A program made the position numbers and the translations under genes. The notes under the pieces are model-generated. The model ran no database searches. It had not been told where the DNA came from and worked only from the letters and a program-made list of their open reading frames with translations. A stretch of 64,000 bases of DNA from Siniperca chuatsi (taxonomy: Eukaryota > Chordata > Actinopteri > Centrarchiformes > Sinipercidae): the NCBI RefSeq assembly GCF_020085105.1, contig NC_058059.1, positions 21,465,042 to 21,529,041 of the forward strand, in the 5' to 3' direction. Shown piece after piece: positions 12,101 through 21,919 of the stretch. The stretch's first letter is position 1, and each line of letters starts with the position of its first letter.

Positions 12101-15100
12101 TGGTAAACATTACCCTCTAAACATCAGCATGTTAGCATGGTCATTATGAACATGTTAACATGCTGATGTTACCATTTAGCACAAAGCACTGCTGTGTCCA
12201 GTCTCACAGAGCCACTAGCATGGCTGTACACTCAGTTGTGTTTTTTAATCTGTTTTTTAGCTTTTCACTTTATAAAGTATGTATTCTCAGTTAAAGAAGA
12301 GTAGAGTTGTACCTTCTTCTTGTTACTTTGGCTGTATACTATAGGTTCGACCCTGGGTACTATACAGTACCCTTTGTTGCTAAGCTGTTCCTGTCTCTGG
12401 TTGTTTGTTTTGATACCAGAACTGTCACTAGAACACCGTTACTGGGGTTGGATGTCAATACTAGCGCAGTATCCCTGATAATCTGACTGGATTGCCATTT
12501 CATTTCACTTCATTCATTCAGCCTGACATTGTGTTTGTGTCAGCCCATTTCTTGTTGGGAGGGGGGTTATTTTGTTCTCTTTTGCCCTAACCAATCAGAA
12601 GCAAGTGAATTCTCCAACCTGCTGACATCATCGTCCATTAACACAGAAGCTGCAGGAGCAGTTGCTGGGACCAGTTAACTTAACATTTTTCATACTGGTC
12701 AAAGAAATGTCGATTTAAGAATTGTTATTTCTGTTAGTCAATTTAGCTTTACAGCTGCTTCAATCTCATACATGCTAGTTAACATTTTCTGTCACTATAG
12801 CAGCTAGGTCATACCTGCCAACACTCCCGTTTTTCTCCCGAATTTCAAGGCCATCCCCCGGCGCCCTCCCGTTTTGTCGTTTCTCCCACGAAACTCCCGT
12901 AATTTGCATGGCCCTCAAATTTTATTAAGTTACCAGATCGTCAATCCACACACTACAGACAATATCATCCCAACCTGGCAACCCACACCCCGATCCAAGG
13001 GGCACGTGCGCAGGCAGACGGGTCAGCTAAGCTGTTGTCAAAATGTCAGGTCAGGACAGCGTCCCATCACCCATAGCTATGCAGGAACATGACGTACCCA
13101 TTCTTACAGTAATACCACCTACCAAGCTCTGATTGGTGGAATGCTTTCTCCTTTCAACAGGCACCACACCTTTGAATCGCAGAACACATCAGAGATGTTG
13201 GCAGCGATTCAGAGTTCTGGAACCATGCTACAGATATGAGAGAGTTTCAGTACTGATACCAAAACAATGCTTCTTTTGATACCTTAAAGTGAGGAATAAA
13301 TATGTTTTCCTACAAATCCCTTTTTTCATTTAGCAAAAGCCAAAGTTCTCAAAAGTTAAAATGTTGTCTTTGCCTCAAAACTAAATCTTAAAATGGAAAA
13401 AAAAATTATTTATAATCAGGATCACAGAATAGGCCTGAGGAAAGAAGAGAATGAATCTGACCATACATTCATTGCCAGCATTCAGCATTTGACAGTTTTC
13501 AATTATCTGTGCTGAAGACACATTTCTGTCCCAGGTGAGTGGGGATGGGACGATATACAATTTTATCGTGGATTGGGATAAAAAACACTCAAGATAAGTT
13601 GATTGTGGTGAATTTCCATTATCGGGATAATCGTGAATATCCTCACGAGTGACTTGAATAGCCCAATGCCAGTTGTTAAAAACTGATGCAATTGATGAAA
13701 TTGTTGTCTGTACCATTTGACATCATGGTAGAGAAGTGAAAAATAGAGCCTGATTTAAAAAAAATACAGGTATTATCATGTAAGAAAGAACAGACACACA
13801 ATGTTACTAGTTTTTATTATTTATTTATCCTTTATTTATGCAGACGGACCTTATTTAAGATTGTTTGATTGATAGTTTTTCACTAAAAAGGATGTTCACT
13901 AAAAAGATGTGTGAAATAAAAACATTTGTTTCTTTCTGTTAAGGTAAAGTGACTCCAGCATGTTTTATTGCCATTTTAAGAGTCTTAAGCATAATTTGAT
14001 GATTATTAGGATAATATTGTGAATCAATAATAATCAGCAATTTTTTTTTCCAGGATAATGGTGACATGAAATTTTCATATCGTCCCATGCCTACCGCTGA
14101 GTATCCCTCCACTACATTACAGGAAAGAACATATAGTCCCAGCAAACACAAAAGAAATTTTCATGTGAAAAAGAACATAGATTTGGTAAATAGCTACTCT
14201 TTTGAATCACCATATTAGATTCAGCTGACGATTCGGATGTGGATTTGCATGGAGCAAAGATTGTGGATTTTGATGCCCCATTTCTTGCAATGGATTTGCA
14301 CTGAGGCCACAGCCCTATAGCAACTACTGGCAAGATTGCCACAAAATCTGGTATGGATATTCATGGTCATCGGAATATGATTACTAGACATTTTGGTTAA
14401 TCTCTATGAGTTTTTCTCTAGCATCACCACCTGGTCAAAACTTTCCCCTTTGACCATCACTTTTGTCAATGAAAAGTCTCAAATCCTAAAGGTCAGATCT
14501 CAGAAAAGGTTTATGGTCCCCAAGGAATGAAACTTTATGTTTTTGGTCATCCCATGACCTTTCCTCTGGCACCATTGTCAGGCCAGAATTTCCAACACAT
14601 CAAAATCTAACGTGCAGATCGCCTTGAAATTTACTGAGCACATTCATGATGTAAAGGGGATTAACCTTTTTGAATTTAATGACCCCATGGCCTTACCTGT
14701 AGTGCCACCATCAGGACCAAATTTACATTTAACCCTACTACATTACCAGTAGTAGGGTTAAAAGTTGTAAGGTTGTGAAGAACACTGCCTCCTCTCAGGG
14801 CTACTAGCTGGGGCATCTTTTATGCCAAAGCTTTCAGTGCAGTTGCTTCAGAGTTTTGTTTGTCTTTTAAAAAGGTGACTATGACGCAAGTACAGTTTTC
14901 AGTATTTGCTGGTTGCAGGTCACTTCCCTTTATCGTCTCTATAACCTAGCCTACACAAACTACCCTCATGTTTTCAGCAATTTTGTGACTATACTCACTA
15001 GAGATGTCCCTCGAGTTTCTTTGGCCCCCATCCCGATCCAAGTCCTTTAATATTGGGAATCTGCCAATAGTGATCCGATACTTATTTATGCATCTGACAC

Positions 15101-18100
15101 ATCTGTCCTGATATGAATTAAAGCTTAACAGAGAGAATGTGACTCCTGAAACAGACGTGACGAGATCTGCTCATTTTACTAGAGAGGACTTATCACTCTG
15201 TTGGAGTTGTTGGAACTACAAAAACACTCAATTGTACAGTGGTGTTGCAGAGAGGAGGTTCTTCCTTCAAAAATGATCTTTGGCTGGGTACAGACACCGG
15301 ATTCCAGAGAGCGCACAAACCTGACAACAGCTAAGTTTAATTTTGGCCCGTTATCACGTTACTGACAGAATTAACGTTAGCCTAATATGCTGCTACCTGA
15401 TTATTTTTTTACACTGCTCTTTGCTCATAAGAAAGAAAGAAATAAAAGAGGATAAAAGAGGAGAAATAAAAAATCCAAGAACAGATTCCTTAACGTCCGT
15501 GTATTTAGCCATTCTAGTTCTCAGAATTCACAGAGACTCACACCAGTGCGGCCAAATATGTTTTTACATTTGCAGACTCTAATTTTCACTTGCATGTGTG
15601 AGCGAATGTCTGGCTCTTGTAAAGGTTAGAAGCTTTGTAACTAGCAGGCTGAGGTGGACAAAACACAGTGGAGTACAGTAACAAAATGACCGGCATTTGA
15701 TCTGGTTTATTTTAGCCAATATCGATCCATTATATAATATGCCCGGATCAGATCAGGCCATCTCTAATAATGACTGACTCCTTCATGTTAAAAGGACCAC
15801 TCCAGTGTTTCTGCATGTTTTACTCGGCTTGTCACTATGATGCACTGTATACCATATCATTCACTCGTGCTTTCAGTCCACTGAATTGCAATAGAAACAA
15901 TAACTGGCAGGTAAACTAACTTGTCTTGATGACAGTAATGACAGAAACAACACAGTGCAGGTCTTTTAAGATGAAATGGGCTGTAGATTGGGTTATTTTC
16001 TTTGTCCGATCAGAGTTGGCTGAATGTCTTGTAAGGTTGTAACGCAAAAACCTGCCTTCATTAATGGTGAAGTCTTGATAACTCTAGCGGGTGTGTTTTC
16101 CATCTATATAGCAATGTGAAATTATAACCTCAATAATGACATACAAGGATCGATTTTTGGAATTTGTGAATTGATTCAGAATCGTAGAAGATAAGAATTG
16201 CAATTCTTACGTGAACTGATTCAAAATATTTGTGATAAATTGTCTGTCTGTTACACAGTCATGTCGCAGCACCATCATACCCATGCAACTCTAGGGAGGG
16301 GAGAGGACATGACATTAGCTGGGTGGTGTCTGTCACAAGGCCATTAATGGCCATTTTACCTCAACAATATAGCCTACTTCAGCTATAGGAGCCCAAAGCA
16401 CTGCTTGACATTTAATCAAGCCTCTTCTCCTGCTGTGTCTCCTGCCTGAATGCACACACGAACTGAATACTGAATGAAACACATACATTCACACTGTACA
16501 CTGAGTGACCAGGAAATTAGAAACAACACCTGTACGATGTACTGCAAAGCTATACAGGATCCCTGCAGTTAATACTAACCTACATCAAGCTAAAATCTAT
16601 ACCTTTTCGGATAAAATACGGTAATTATTGGTATGGTAAATTGTGTCATCTGCATGATGGAGTGTTATTAAACATTAAGGCTGGTAAGGTACATTTACTG
16701 TGAAAGGACTTGCTGTTAATATGCTGCTTATCAGCCTCTGGGTAGCAAATTGCTATCTATGTGAACAATGCAAATGAAGTCTGTTCACACTAGGGCTGTT
16801 GCACAGGAAGTAATGTTTTCCAGTTTTAGCACACATTTAAACTTCTATGATGGCTGATTCAAATAAACAGCAGGCTTTGACACAATCTTCTGCACAAAAT
16901 ATAAAAAAGTAGAATTTGCCAGAGAGGGGCAGCGACTAAGAATATCCCTGAAAGAAGAAGGTAAATATGGGTTCAGATGCCTAGATCTATGCATGAATGT
17001 TTGTATGAATGAAGAGAGAGAGACAGAGGAAAAACGGAAATCAGCAAAGTTATGACATTTTTTCTTGATAAATAGCTTAACATTTTAGGGTGATTCATTT
17101 TCAGTCAGTCGACTAATCTATTAATTGACTGTTTCAGCAGGACTAGTCATCCCGCCACTTCATTGTCACCAGACAATTTTTTTGGTAAAAAGTAGTTCCA
17201 GTGAAAGCGGATGATGGTGAGGTCAGTGGATTTCAGGGACATGGTTTCTAGAAAGACATGTAGCTGTTAAGTTTTTCAAATGTCATTTTTCAATGCTTTG
17301 AGCACAATGAAAATCCCTTCACCTCCACTGTATTTAGGAGGAGGCAGAATTTTTAGAGACAGATATCTAAAAATATCAACAGCTAAAACCAAAACTATCT
17401 GCAAGGCTAGATACCAAGCGGTATGTGGACGAATGGGTGAACTGACCCTTTGTGTGTGTGTGTCAAATGCATCAACATATATCACACAAGACAAAGTTAT
17501 TAGTGCAAACGGAAGTGGCGGCATAGCTCAATGCCCCACACCTTTCTTTGCTACACCTCAAGATACTCTCAGCTCTGCTGAGCAGATATCATCTCAACGC
17601 TGTTTGAGCGACCTCTGCCGAACAAGACTGGATCCGATCTCTCAAAAAAGATAAAGAAACAAAGACTGAAGGTCTGATACATTTGCGCACTTCTGTGCCA
17701 TTGTAGCCAAGCGATACGTTCAATCAGTCCATCTTTACTGATGAAACCTTAATAAAACAACAATGCAACTTGCTACAACCAGCCCTGGAATTGTTTATAC
17801 CGACTGAAAGCCATGACAATAACTGCATATAGCTAACAAAGACAAGCCTGCACCGCGAGAACAATTCCTGATAAAAGTTTAATGGGAAAAAATAATCATA
17901 TGAAGAGCCTCAAAGCCGGTTTTAGAGCTGGCGCCACATGTTTACAGTGGAGGTTGTAAGCAGCACTGCCAATGCTGCCTTCATTTGACTGCATCAATTA
18001 TCATGTAGCTAACGTTAACAGACTGCACAGCATAAGGGAAGGTAACATTATCAGCCAAGTATTTAACCGTAATGTTCCAAATTACGTAGAGACTAGTCTC

Positions 18101-18661
18101 TTTCATTTAAAGATTATGTTAACTTCAAGAATCAGTTTTTTGTGGATTTGAGAAAGTGTGCAGTCTGCTAACTAGCACGGCTGCTAGCAGCTAGCTAAAC
18201 AGCAGTGTACAAATTAGCCATCAGTGAGCCGGTGACAGACAATACAGCTAAAACCATGAATAATATCGGCCAAAAACGCATGCATATCTATCTGCAGTTT
18301 ATTTTGAACCGCTAAAGCTGGACAGAAGCAGGACAGTGACGTGAGCCTGGACCATGTATGACCAAAATCCAGATCAGAGCCCACAACGCGCCCGGATGGA
18401 TCATTCAGGTTCCGGGGCGCAGCATCTTCCTGCACATTCAATTGCCCTCCGGTCCAGCACAAAAGCAAGAGACTCCAGGCTAGCAGTGGGCAATTTACGA
18501 CAAAACGACACCTCGACGCCGACAATTCGCCCGTTTACAGGGGGGGTTCTGGCAGCCGGGGCAGAACCCATTTTCCAAGGCCCGGAGTAAACAGTATGAA
18601 AGTAAAACAAGCTCGGCGGAGATAAAGCTCACACACTCACCTCGGGTCCAACCGAAGCCAT
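1..18661 (-). CDS. ehmt1: EHMT1 (GLP) histone H3K9 methyltransferase, N-terminal part, 9 exons, runs off left edge
   Basis: Nuclear histone-lysine methyltransferase that, with its partner G9a/EHMT2, deposits H3K9me1/me2 for gene silencing. Exons on the minus strand: 18641-18661, 5931-6021, 5308-5831, 3827-4091, 2487-2635, 1640-1795, 1072-1143, 797-899 and <1-130. Each is bounded by AG/GT and the reading phases join without a break (about 503 codons). Diagnostic matches to vertebrate EHMT1: HRARKTM (end of exon 3), [20 protein letters not shown] and LKQRTV.EMF (exon 5), a long Glu-rich acidic stretch (exons 6-7), and a basic block with [16 protein letters not shown] (exon 8). The Cys-rich, ankyrin and SET domains lie beyond position 1. 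Intron 1 is 12.6 kb; the others are 0.1-1.2 kb. EHMT2 is less likely because of the specific exon 5 and exon 8 matches. Which teleost duplicate (a or b) this is cannot be told. Confidence 0.93.
797..899 (-). CDS. ehmt1: EHMT1 exon 8 (basic)
   Basis: Encodes [20 protein letters not shown] followed by [14 protein letters not shown], aligning with human [31 protein letters not shown]. It ends in phase 1 at AAAG|GTGATC. This is a second strongly basic, probable nuclear-targeting segment next to the acidic one. Confidence 0.93.
1072..1143 (-). CDS. ehmt1: EHMT1 exon 7 (acidic)
   Basis: 24 codons, [19 protein letters not shown] then TESDL, phase 0 at both ends. Human EHMT1 has [23 protein letters not shown] in the same place. 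The donor is TTG|GTAAGA. Confidence 0.88.
1640..1795 (-). CDS. ehmt1: EHMT1 exon 6 (acidic)
   Basis: Exactly 52 codons, phase 0 at both ends: [20 protein letters not shown] and onward to EATSEPISQ. It corresponds to the SLEMDSDEDDSEELEEDD-type acidic region of human EHMT1. The acceptor is TTGTCCCACAG and the donor is CAG|GTTGGA. Confidence 0.88.
1855..2200. repeat. Probable non-autonomous DNA element in EHMT1 intron 5
   Basis: The stretch begins with AAACCGAAATGCGTCCATAG and ACCGAGTATCAAAAACTGAC. It ends with the loosely mirrored GGTATCGGCACTAGTATCGA and ACGATACTTAGCCCCATC. The GTATCG/CGATAC words on opposite strands suggest decayed terminal repeats. Boundaries are approximate and the family is not known to me. 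Confidence 0.35.
2487..2635 (-). CDS. ehmt1: EHMT1 exon 5 (most conserved block of the N-terminus)
   Basis: Encodes [17 protein letters not shown] followed by [18 protein letters not shown] and [14 protein letters not shown]. The run from SRKKKRR to EMFK is almost identical to human EHMT1 and is a strongly basic, probable nuclear-localisation segment. Acceptor GTTGTAG at 2636 and donor GAG|GTCTGT at 2486 are clear. Confidence 0.95.
3827..4091 (-). CDS. ehmt1: EHMT1 exon 4 with Ala/Pro-rich insertion
   Basis: Starts [18 protein letters not shown], resembling human PREVREARDHKEPKEE, and then runs into a low-complexity Ala/Pro/Ser tract of about 35 residues built on PEAP and PAAP words. The chosen donor is CTAG|GTCAGA at 3826, because it gives the phase 1 needed by exon 5. 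The open frame continues past this donor, so a later donor such as the GTAATC near 3779 was considered, but it gives the wrong phase. Confidence 0.8.
4599..5166 (+). mobile_element. Deleted Tc1/mariner-like element, copy A, in EHMT1 intron 3
   Basis: The left end CTGTATGGCCAAAAGTATGT and a right end ending in CATATACTTTTGTCATTAAG are related inverted repeats. Between them, broken plus-strand frames keep transposase words: [28 protein letters not shown] (the motif before the last catalytic residue) and DLTNALV. Stops and shifts interrupt it and the N-terminal half is missing, so it is inactive. A related copy lies reversed near 60.3-60.8 kb. Confidence 0.8.
5308..5831 (-). CDS. ehmt1: EHMT1 exon 3
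   Basis: About 175 codons of mostly disordered Ser/Gly/Pro-rich sequence. It begins [10 protein letters not shown], contains [13 protein letters not shown] (human EHMT1 has VIGSNGYILNK) and ends at [17 protein letters not shown], which matches the human VHRARKTMPK segment. Donor AAG|GTAAAC leaves a whole codon. An alternative acceptor four bases downstream hits a stop almost at once, so 5831 is the preferred start. Confidence 0.9.
5931..6021 (-). CDS. ehmt1: EHMT1 exon 2
   Basis: The acceptor (TTTTTTCATCAG) opens [19 protein letters not shown], and the exon ends in codon phase 1 at GGTATT. The residues are hydrophilic and Lys/Glu-rich. They join exon 3 across a 99-bp intron through a split Asp codon. 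Confidence 0.8.
6060..6525. repeat. Cluster of short AT-rich MITE-like repeats at the 3' end of EHMT1 intron 1
   Basis: Contains the teleost repeat that reads 'gggctgcaactaacgattattttcattatcgattaat' in its usual form. Here it appears as AGCTCCAGCTAACAATTATT, TCAACTAATCGGTTAGTTGA, AATCGATTAATTGTTTAGGT and finally AACTGTTGCGGCCCTA. It appears to be one copy invaded by or fused with another. Related pieces occur near 10979-11060, 23210-23460 and 55298-55625. Confidence 0.55.
6526..8476. other. EHMT1 intron 1, right-hand part of the 3' section: no gene seen
   Basis: Unique-looking intronic DNA. Short open frames here are not conserved-looking and lack splice context. I recognise no repeat family. 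Confidence 0.5.
8485..8785. mobile_element. hAT-type MITE with 8-bp target duplication
   Basis: Begins CAGCGATTCCAACATTTTTG and ends GATTGGGAACCACTG, the imperfect CAGTGGTTCCCAA terminus typical of hAT elements. It is flanked by TCCTAAAG (8477-8484) and TTCTAAAG (8786-8793), an 8-bp duplication with one mismatch, as hAT transposases produce. About 300 bp, with no coding capacity. Confidence 0.7.
8794..11060. other. EHMT1 intron 1, middle section: simple-sequence and AT-rich DNA
   Basis: Holds a purine-rich GAGAGA/GTGTGT stretch near 9800-9890 and a T-rich stretch near 10310-10370. A fragment of the AACTAA/ATTAATTG MITE family lies at about 10979-11060. The 235-codon open frame at 9726 is low-complexity and not credible as a gene. 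Confidence 0.5.
11680..12240 (+). repeat. Teleost interspersed repeat with internal ~110-bp units
   Basis: Contains two loosely repeated blocks: ATTGGATGGATTGCCATGAC...ACATTCATGGTCCCCAGAGG...GGTGATCCCCTGACGTTCCT, then ATTGGATGGAATGCCATAAA...ACATCCATGTCCCCCTCAGG. These are followed by a tail with ATGTTAGCATGGTCATTATG and CACAGAGCCACTAGCATGGC. Shorter relatives occur at about 14290-14720 (same strand), 34725-35225 (opposite strand) and 45935-45975 (tail only). Not coding. Confidence 0.6.
12812..13206. repeat. Probable non-autonomous element with CTCCCG-rich end
   Basis: Starts ATACCTGCCAACACTCCCGT, has repeated CTCCCGT words to about 12900, and ends AGAGATGTTGGCAGCG. TGCCAACA at the left and TGTTGGCA at the right form an 8-bp inverted end. 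The CTCCCG-rich head is a sequence style I recognise from fish DNA transposons. The exact family is uncertain. Confidence 0.45.
13543..14090. mobile_element. Non-autonomous DNA transposon with GGGACGATAT termini
   Basis: The left end GGATGGGACGATATACAATT and the right end AAATTTTCATATCGTCCCAT are inverted copies of one another over about 20 bases. The interior is AT-rich with no meaningful frame. At 548 bp this is a MITE-like element in EHMT1 intron 1. Confidence 0.65.
14290..14720 (+). repeat. Decayed copy of the ATTCATGGTC repeat
   Basis: GGTATGGATATTCATGGTCA, TGGTCCCCAAGGAATGAAAC and ACATTCATGATGTAAAGGGG recur at roughly 110-150 base spacing. They correspond to the block unit of the repeat at 11680-12240. 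Confidence 0.45.
14728..14762. repeat. Perfect 14-bp inverted repeat
   Basis: TTTAACCCTACTAC (14728-14741) is mirrored exactly by GTAGTAGGGTTAAA (14749-14762) around a 7-base spacer. It is not part of any recognised element end. Confidence 0.7.
14999..15766. mobile_element. Probable hAT-like non-autonomous element
   Basis: The left end TAGAGATGTCCCTCGAG and the right end GATCAGGCCATCTCTA share an 8-bp TAGAGATG inverted terminus, with CCGATCC-like words just inside. The flanks ATACTCAC and ATAATGAC match at 6 of 8 positions, compatible with a decayed 8-bp target duplication. No coding frame. Confidence 0.5.
15767..18640. other. EHMT1 intron 1, 5' section
   Basis: Mostly unassigned intronic DNA. 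It contains an AATCG/CGATT-rich repeat scrap at about 16140-16235 and a fragment of the GACTAATC MITE at about 17100-17150. At 17300-17440 lies a repeat whose text (GGAGGCAGAATTTTTAGAGA) recurs at about 43180-43260. No coding exon was found. Confidence 0.5.
18641..18661 (-). CDS. ehmt1: EHMT1 exon 1 (start codon exon)
   Basis: The ATG at 18661-18659 opens MASVGPE and is followed by donor GTGAGTG. The exon ends on a whole codon, which fits the phase of exon 2. It sits in a GC-rich stretch next to a TTACGTCA site, as expected for a promoter-proximal first exon. With only seven codons, the assignment rests on phase, donor quality and the absence of a better start upstream of exon 2. Confidence 0.7.
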
Positions 18662-18693
18662 GGTGCCTGGTCGTAAACTCCGCCCACTCGCGA

Positions 18694-18701
18694 TTACGTC
18701 A
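18694..18701 (-). promoter_or_regulatory. Candidate CRE/ATF site in the EHMT1 promoter
   Basis: TTACGTCA on the plus strand (TGACGTAA on the minus) lies about 33 bases upstream of the EHMT1 start codon, beside CGCCCAC and within a small CpG-rich patch. Such sites are common in TATA-less housekeeping promoters. Function is inferred from sequence only. Confidence 0.35.
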
Positions 18702-19469
18702 CATTTATTGATTTGCAGACGGCGTAATACCACACCTGGGAGTATGATTGTCAATAATATTGTTAATAATAATAATAATAATAACCCTTAGATAGTAAGA
18801 TCTCAGAGAAGTGGACTATGTGATAACAGGAATGAATGCAATTAGAAAGTACAGAAGACAGCACAATAAGTAGCCTGACTACAGCATTATTCAAATGCAA
18901 ACACAACCGCCACCAAATGAAAGACGCGATTGGAATCGGTTGCCAAACTGCAAAATGACTGACAGGTCTTCTAATCTAAGGATAACTGATGCTGTGAAAG
19001 GTGTTTTTTTAACATTTTTTAATTTTGGTAAACAAAGTAGTGAAATGGGACAATATTGTTGTGATCAGAACAAAACCCACTCCTCTGATCACTTTAGACA
19101 TCAAAGTTGAGATCGAAATGGATTGACTGAAATTGAACAGGATGGATATTTACTTAGATATATATTTATCTTGCTCTATGAGACACCCACAGGCAAGGCA
19201 GGCAACTGCCTCAGGTCGTTAGGGGCCCCTGAGGGATGACAAACTTTATACTCCACAGCAATGTCTGAAAATGTGGCAACTGCAGTGACCGCAACCCCCC
19301 TCCCCCTTAAAAAAAAGAAATTAATTGAGTTGAGTGCCACACTCAACTAACTTGCTATCTAGCAGGCTGAAAGAAAATGAATAAGCTGAACAGTATTAAA
19401 ACTTCACACAACCATTCAACCCCGGGCGATGTTACCGAAATTAACGTTGCCATTCCTAGAGTAGACCTT
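18702..19469. other. Intergenic DNA between the EHMT1 promoter and the LINE remnant
   Basis: Contains an (AAT)n run at 18764-18784 and otherwise unremarkable AT-rich sequence. No gene seen. Confidence 0.5.
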
Positions 19470-21108
19470 TCATATGGGACAATGGAGTGATTTGGAGGGG
19501 GGGAAACAGCTCACTGTTAGACAATAGCTTTTTCTGTAACTTAACTGATAAAAGCTGTGTCCGAGCTAAGAATGCTATGAAAGCTATGAAAGCTCCTCTA
19601 AAAAAGAAGATAATAAAACAAAGAAGGTTAGCTCCATGGTATAACCCCCAAACCCGCAAATTAAAGCAAACATCATGAAAACTTGAAAGGAAATGATAGT
19701 TTTAAAACATATAGGAAAGCCCTCTGTAATGCCAGAGCAGCTTACTACTCATCATTAATAAGAAAATACTAGGTTTCTTTTCAGCACTGAAGCCAGGCGG
19801 ACAGAGAGTCATAGCTCTATTGAAACATGTATTCCTATAGCCCTCAGTAGTAACGACTTCATGAGTTTCTTCAATAATAAAATTTTAACTATTAGAGAAA
19901 AAATGAATCAAGTCCTGCCTTCAACCGGTACCGACTTATCTTCAAACACAGGAACCTTAGAAACAACTGTAAAACCTAATATATTTTGACTGCTTTGCTC
20001 GACCTTCTTCAAATAACTTTGATGATGAATTCATCTAAGCCATCAACCTGTCTCTTAGATCTAATTAAACTGCTTCTTAAAAATCCCACTCTATCTAACC
20101 TTCCCTTTCTCTTTAATATCCTTGAGAAAGCAGTCGCCAATCAGTTGTGTGACTTTCTAAATAACAATAGTTTATTTGGAAATTATCAGTCAGGATTTAA
20201 AGTGCATCATAGCACAGAGACAGCACTGGTAAAAATTACAAATGACCTTTTAATTGCATCAGACAATGGACTTGTCTGTACTTGTCTTGTTAGATCTTAG
20301 TGCTGCGTTCGACACCATTGATCATCACATCCTATTACAGAGACTGGAACATGTAATTGGCATTAAAGAAGCCGCTCTAAGTTGGTTTAAATCCTATCTA
20401 TCAGATCGATCTCAGTTTGTACATGTTAACGGTGAGTCCTCTGTGCACGCCAAAGTTAGTCACGGAGTTCCACAAGGTTCTGTGCTTGGACCGATTCTAT
20501 TCACCCTATATATGCTTCCTCTAGGCAATATTATTAGGAAACACTCCATAAACTTTCATTGTTATGCAGATGATACCCAATTATATCTATCGATCAAGCC
20601 AGATGAAACTAACCAGTTAGCTAAACTTCAAGCATGCCTTAAGGACATATAGACCTGGATGACCTGCAATTTTCTAATGTTAAACTCAGACAAAACTGAA
20701 GTTATTGTACGTGGCCCCAAACACCTCCGAGACACATTATCTAAAGATATAGTTACTCTAGATGGCATTGCCCTGGCCTCCAGCACCACCGTAAGGAACC
20801 TCAGAGTTATCTTTGATCAGGATTTATCAAGAACTCCCACATGAAACAAACTTCAAGGACTGCCTTCTTTCACCTATGCAACGTTGCAAAAATCAGGCAC
20901 ATCCTGTCTCAAAATTTAAAATCCTTCTCCTCACCTACAAAGCTCTTAATGGTCAGGCACCATTGTATCTTAAAGATCTCATAATACCTTATTACCCGGC
21001 TAGAACACTGCACTCCCAGGATGCAGGGTTACTTGTGGTTCCTACAGTCTCCAAAAGTAGAATGGGAGCCAGAGCTTTCAGTTATCAAGCTCCTCTCCTG
21101 TGGAAGCT
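19470..21108 (+). mobile_element. L2/CR1-clade LINE remnant (reverse transcriptase pseudogene)
   Basis: Broken plus-strand frames keep the hallmarks of a non-LTR retrotransposon polymerase. In order: a linker with KKKIIKQRRLAPWYNPQTR (about 19600-19660), [38 protein letters not shown], the YADD catalytic box as [14 protein letters not shown] (about 20555-20600), and a C-terminal LLTYKALNGQAPLYLKDLI. It is interrupted by stops (near 19676 and 20650) and at least two frameshifts, and the 5' end is absent. It breaks off at SYQAPLLWK where a Tc1 remnant begins. Non-functional. Confidence 0.88.
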
Positions 21109-21900
21109 GGTGACTGTGGAGGCCATTTGAGTACAGTGAACTCGTTGTCATGTTCAAAAAAACAGTTTCAGATCAGATGATCTGAATTGTGTGACATGGC
21201 GCGTTATCCTGCTGGAAGTAGCCATTAAAGATGGGTAGGCCCTGCACTGCGGTCATAAAGGGATGGACATGGCCAGCAACAATACTCAGGTAGGCTGTGG
21301 CATTTAAACGAAAGGGGCCCAAAGTGTGGCCAAGGAAATATCCCTCACACCATTACACCACCATCAGCAGCCTGAACCGTTGATACAAGGCAGGATGGAG
21401 CTTTATGCTTTCAATGTTGTTTACACCAAATTCTGACCCTACCATTTGAATGTCGCAGCAGAAATCGAGACTCATCACACCAGGCAAATTGTAGCCTCAG
21501 TTTCCTGTTCTTAGCTGACAGGAGTGGCACCTGGGTTGGTCCACTGCTGCTGTAGCCCATCTGCTTCAAGGTTTGATGTGTTGTGCGTTCAGAGATGCTC
21601 TTCTGCATACCTCAGTTGGTTATTTGAGTAACTGTAGCCTTTCTATCAGATCAAACCAGTCTGGCTATTCTCCTCTAACCTCTGCCATCAACAAGCCATT
21701 TTTGCCCAGAAAACTGGATATTTTCTCTTTTTCGGACTCTCTCTCTGTAAACCCTAGAGATGGTTGTGCTTGAGAATCCCAGTAGATCAGCAGTTTCTGA
21801 AATATTCAAACCAGCCAGTTAGGGATGCGAATATTTCTTCCACCACTGCTCACTGACTATGACCAGACCAGACCTCTCAGATGATCAGGTGGTGGTTTTC
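21109..21900 (-). mobile_element. Tc1-family transposase pseudogene
   Basis: Read on the minus strand, it keeps LRLQFAWCDESRFLLRHSNG followed by RVRIW (first catalytic Asp in the W.DESRF motif). Further along, in other frames, are QQDNAPCHT-like and FEHDNEFTVLKWPP-like stretches. Sequence toward 21830 corresponds to the transposase N-terminal region. Several frame breaks make it inactive. It lies between two LINE pieces of opposite orientation to it. Confidence 0.85.
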
Positions 21901-21919
21901 AGACAGTAATAGGATCCAG

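Noticed and set aside
12330-12365. TAGGTTCGACCCTGG as a tRNA or SINE B box
   Set aside because: No matching A box, no cloverleaf and no SINE body or tail around it.
16495-16560. CACTGAGTGACCAGGAAATTAG text as a transposon end
   Set aside because: The phrase is familiar from fish repeats but no matching opposite end could be found nearby, so no element is called.
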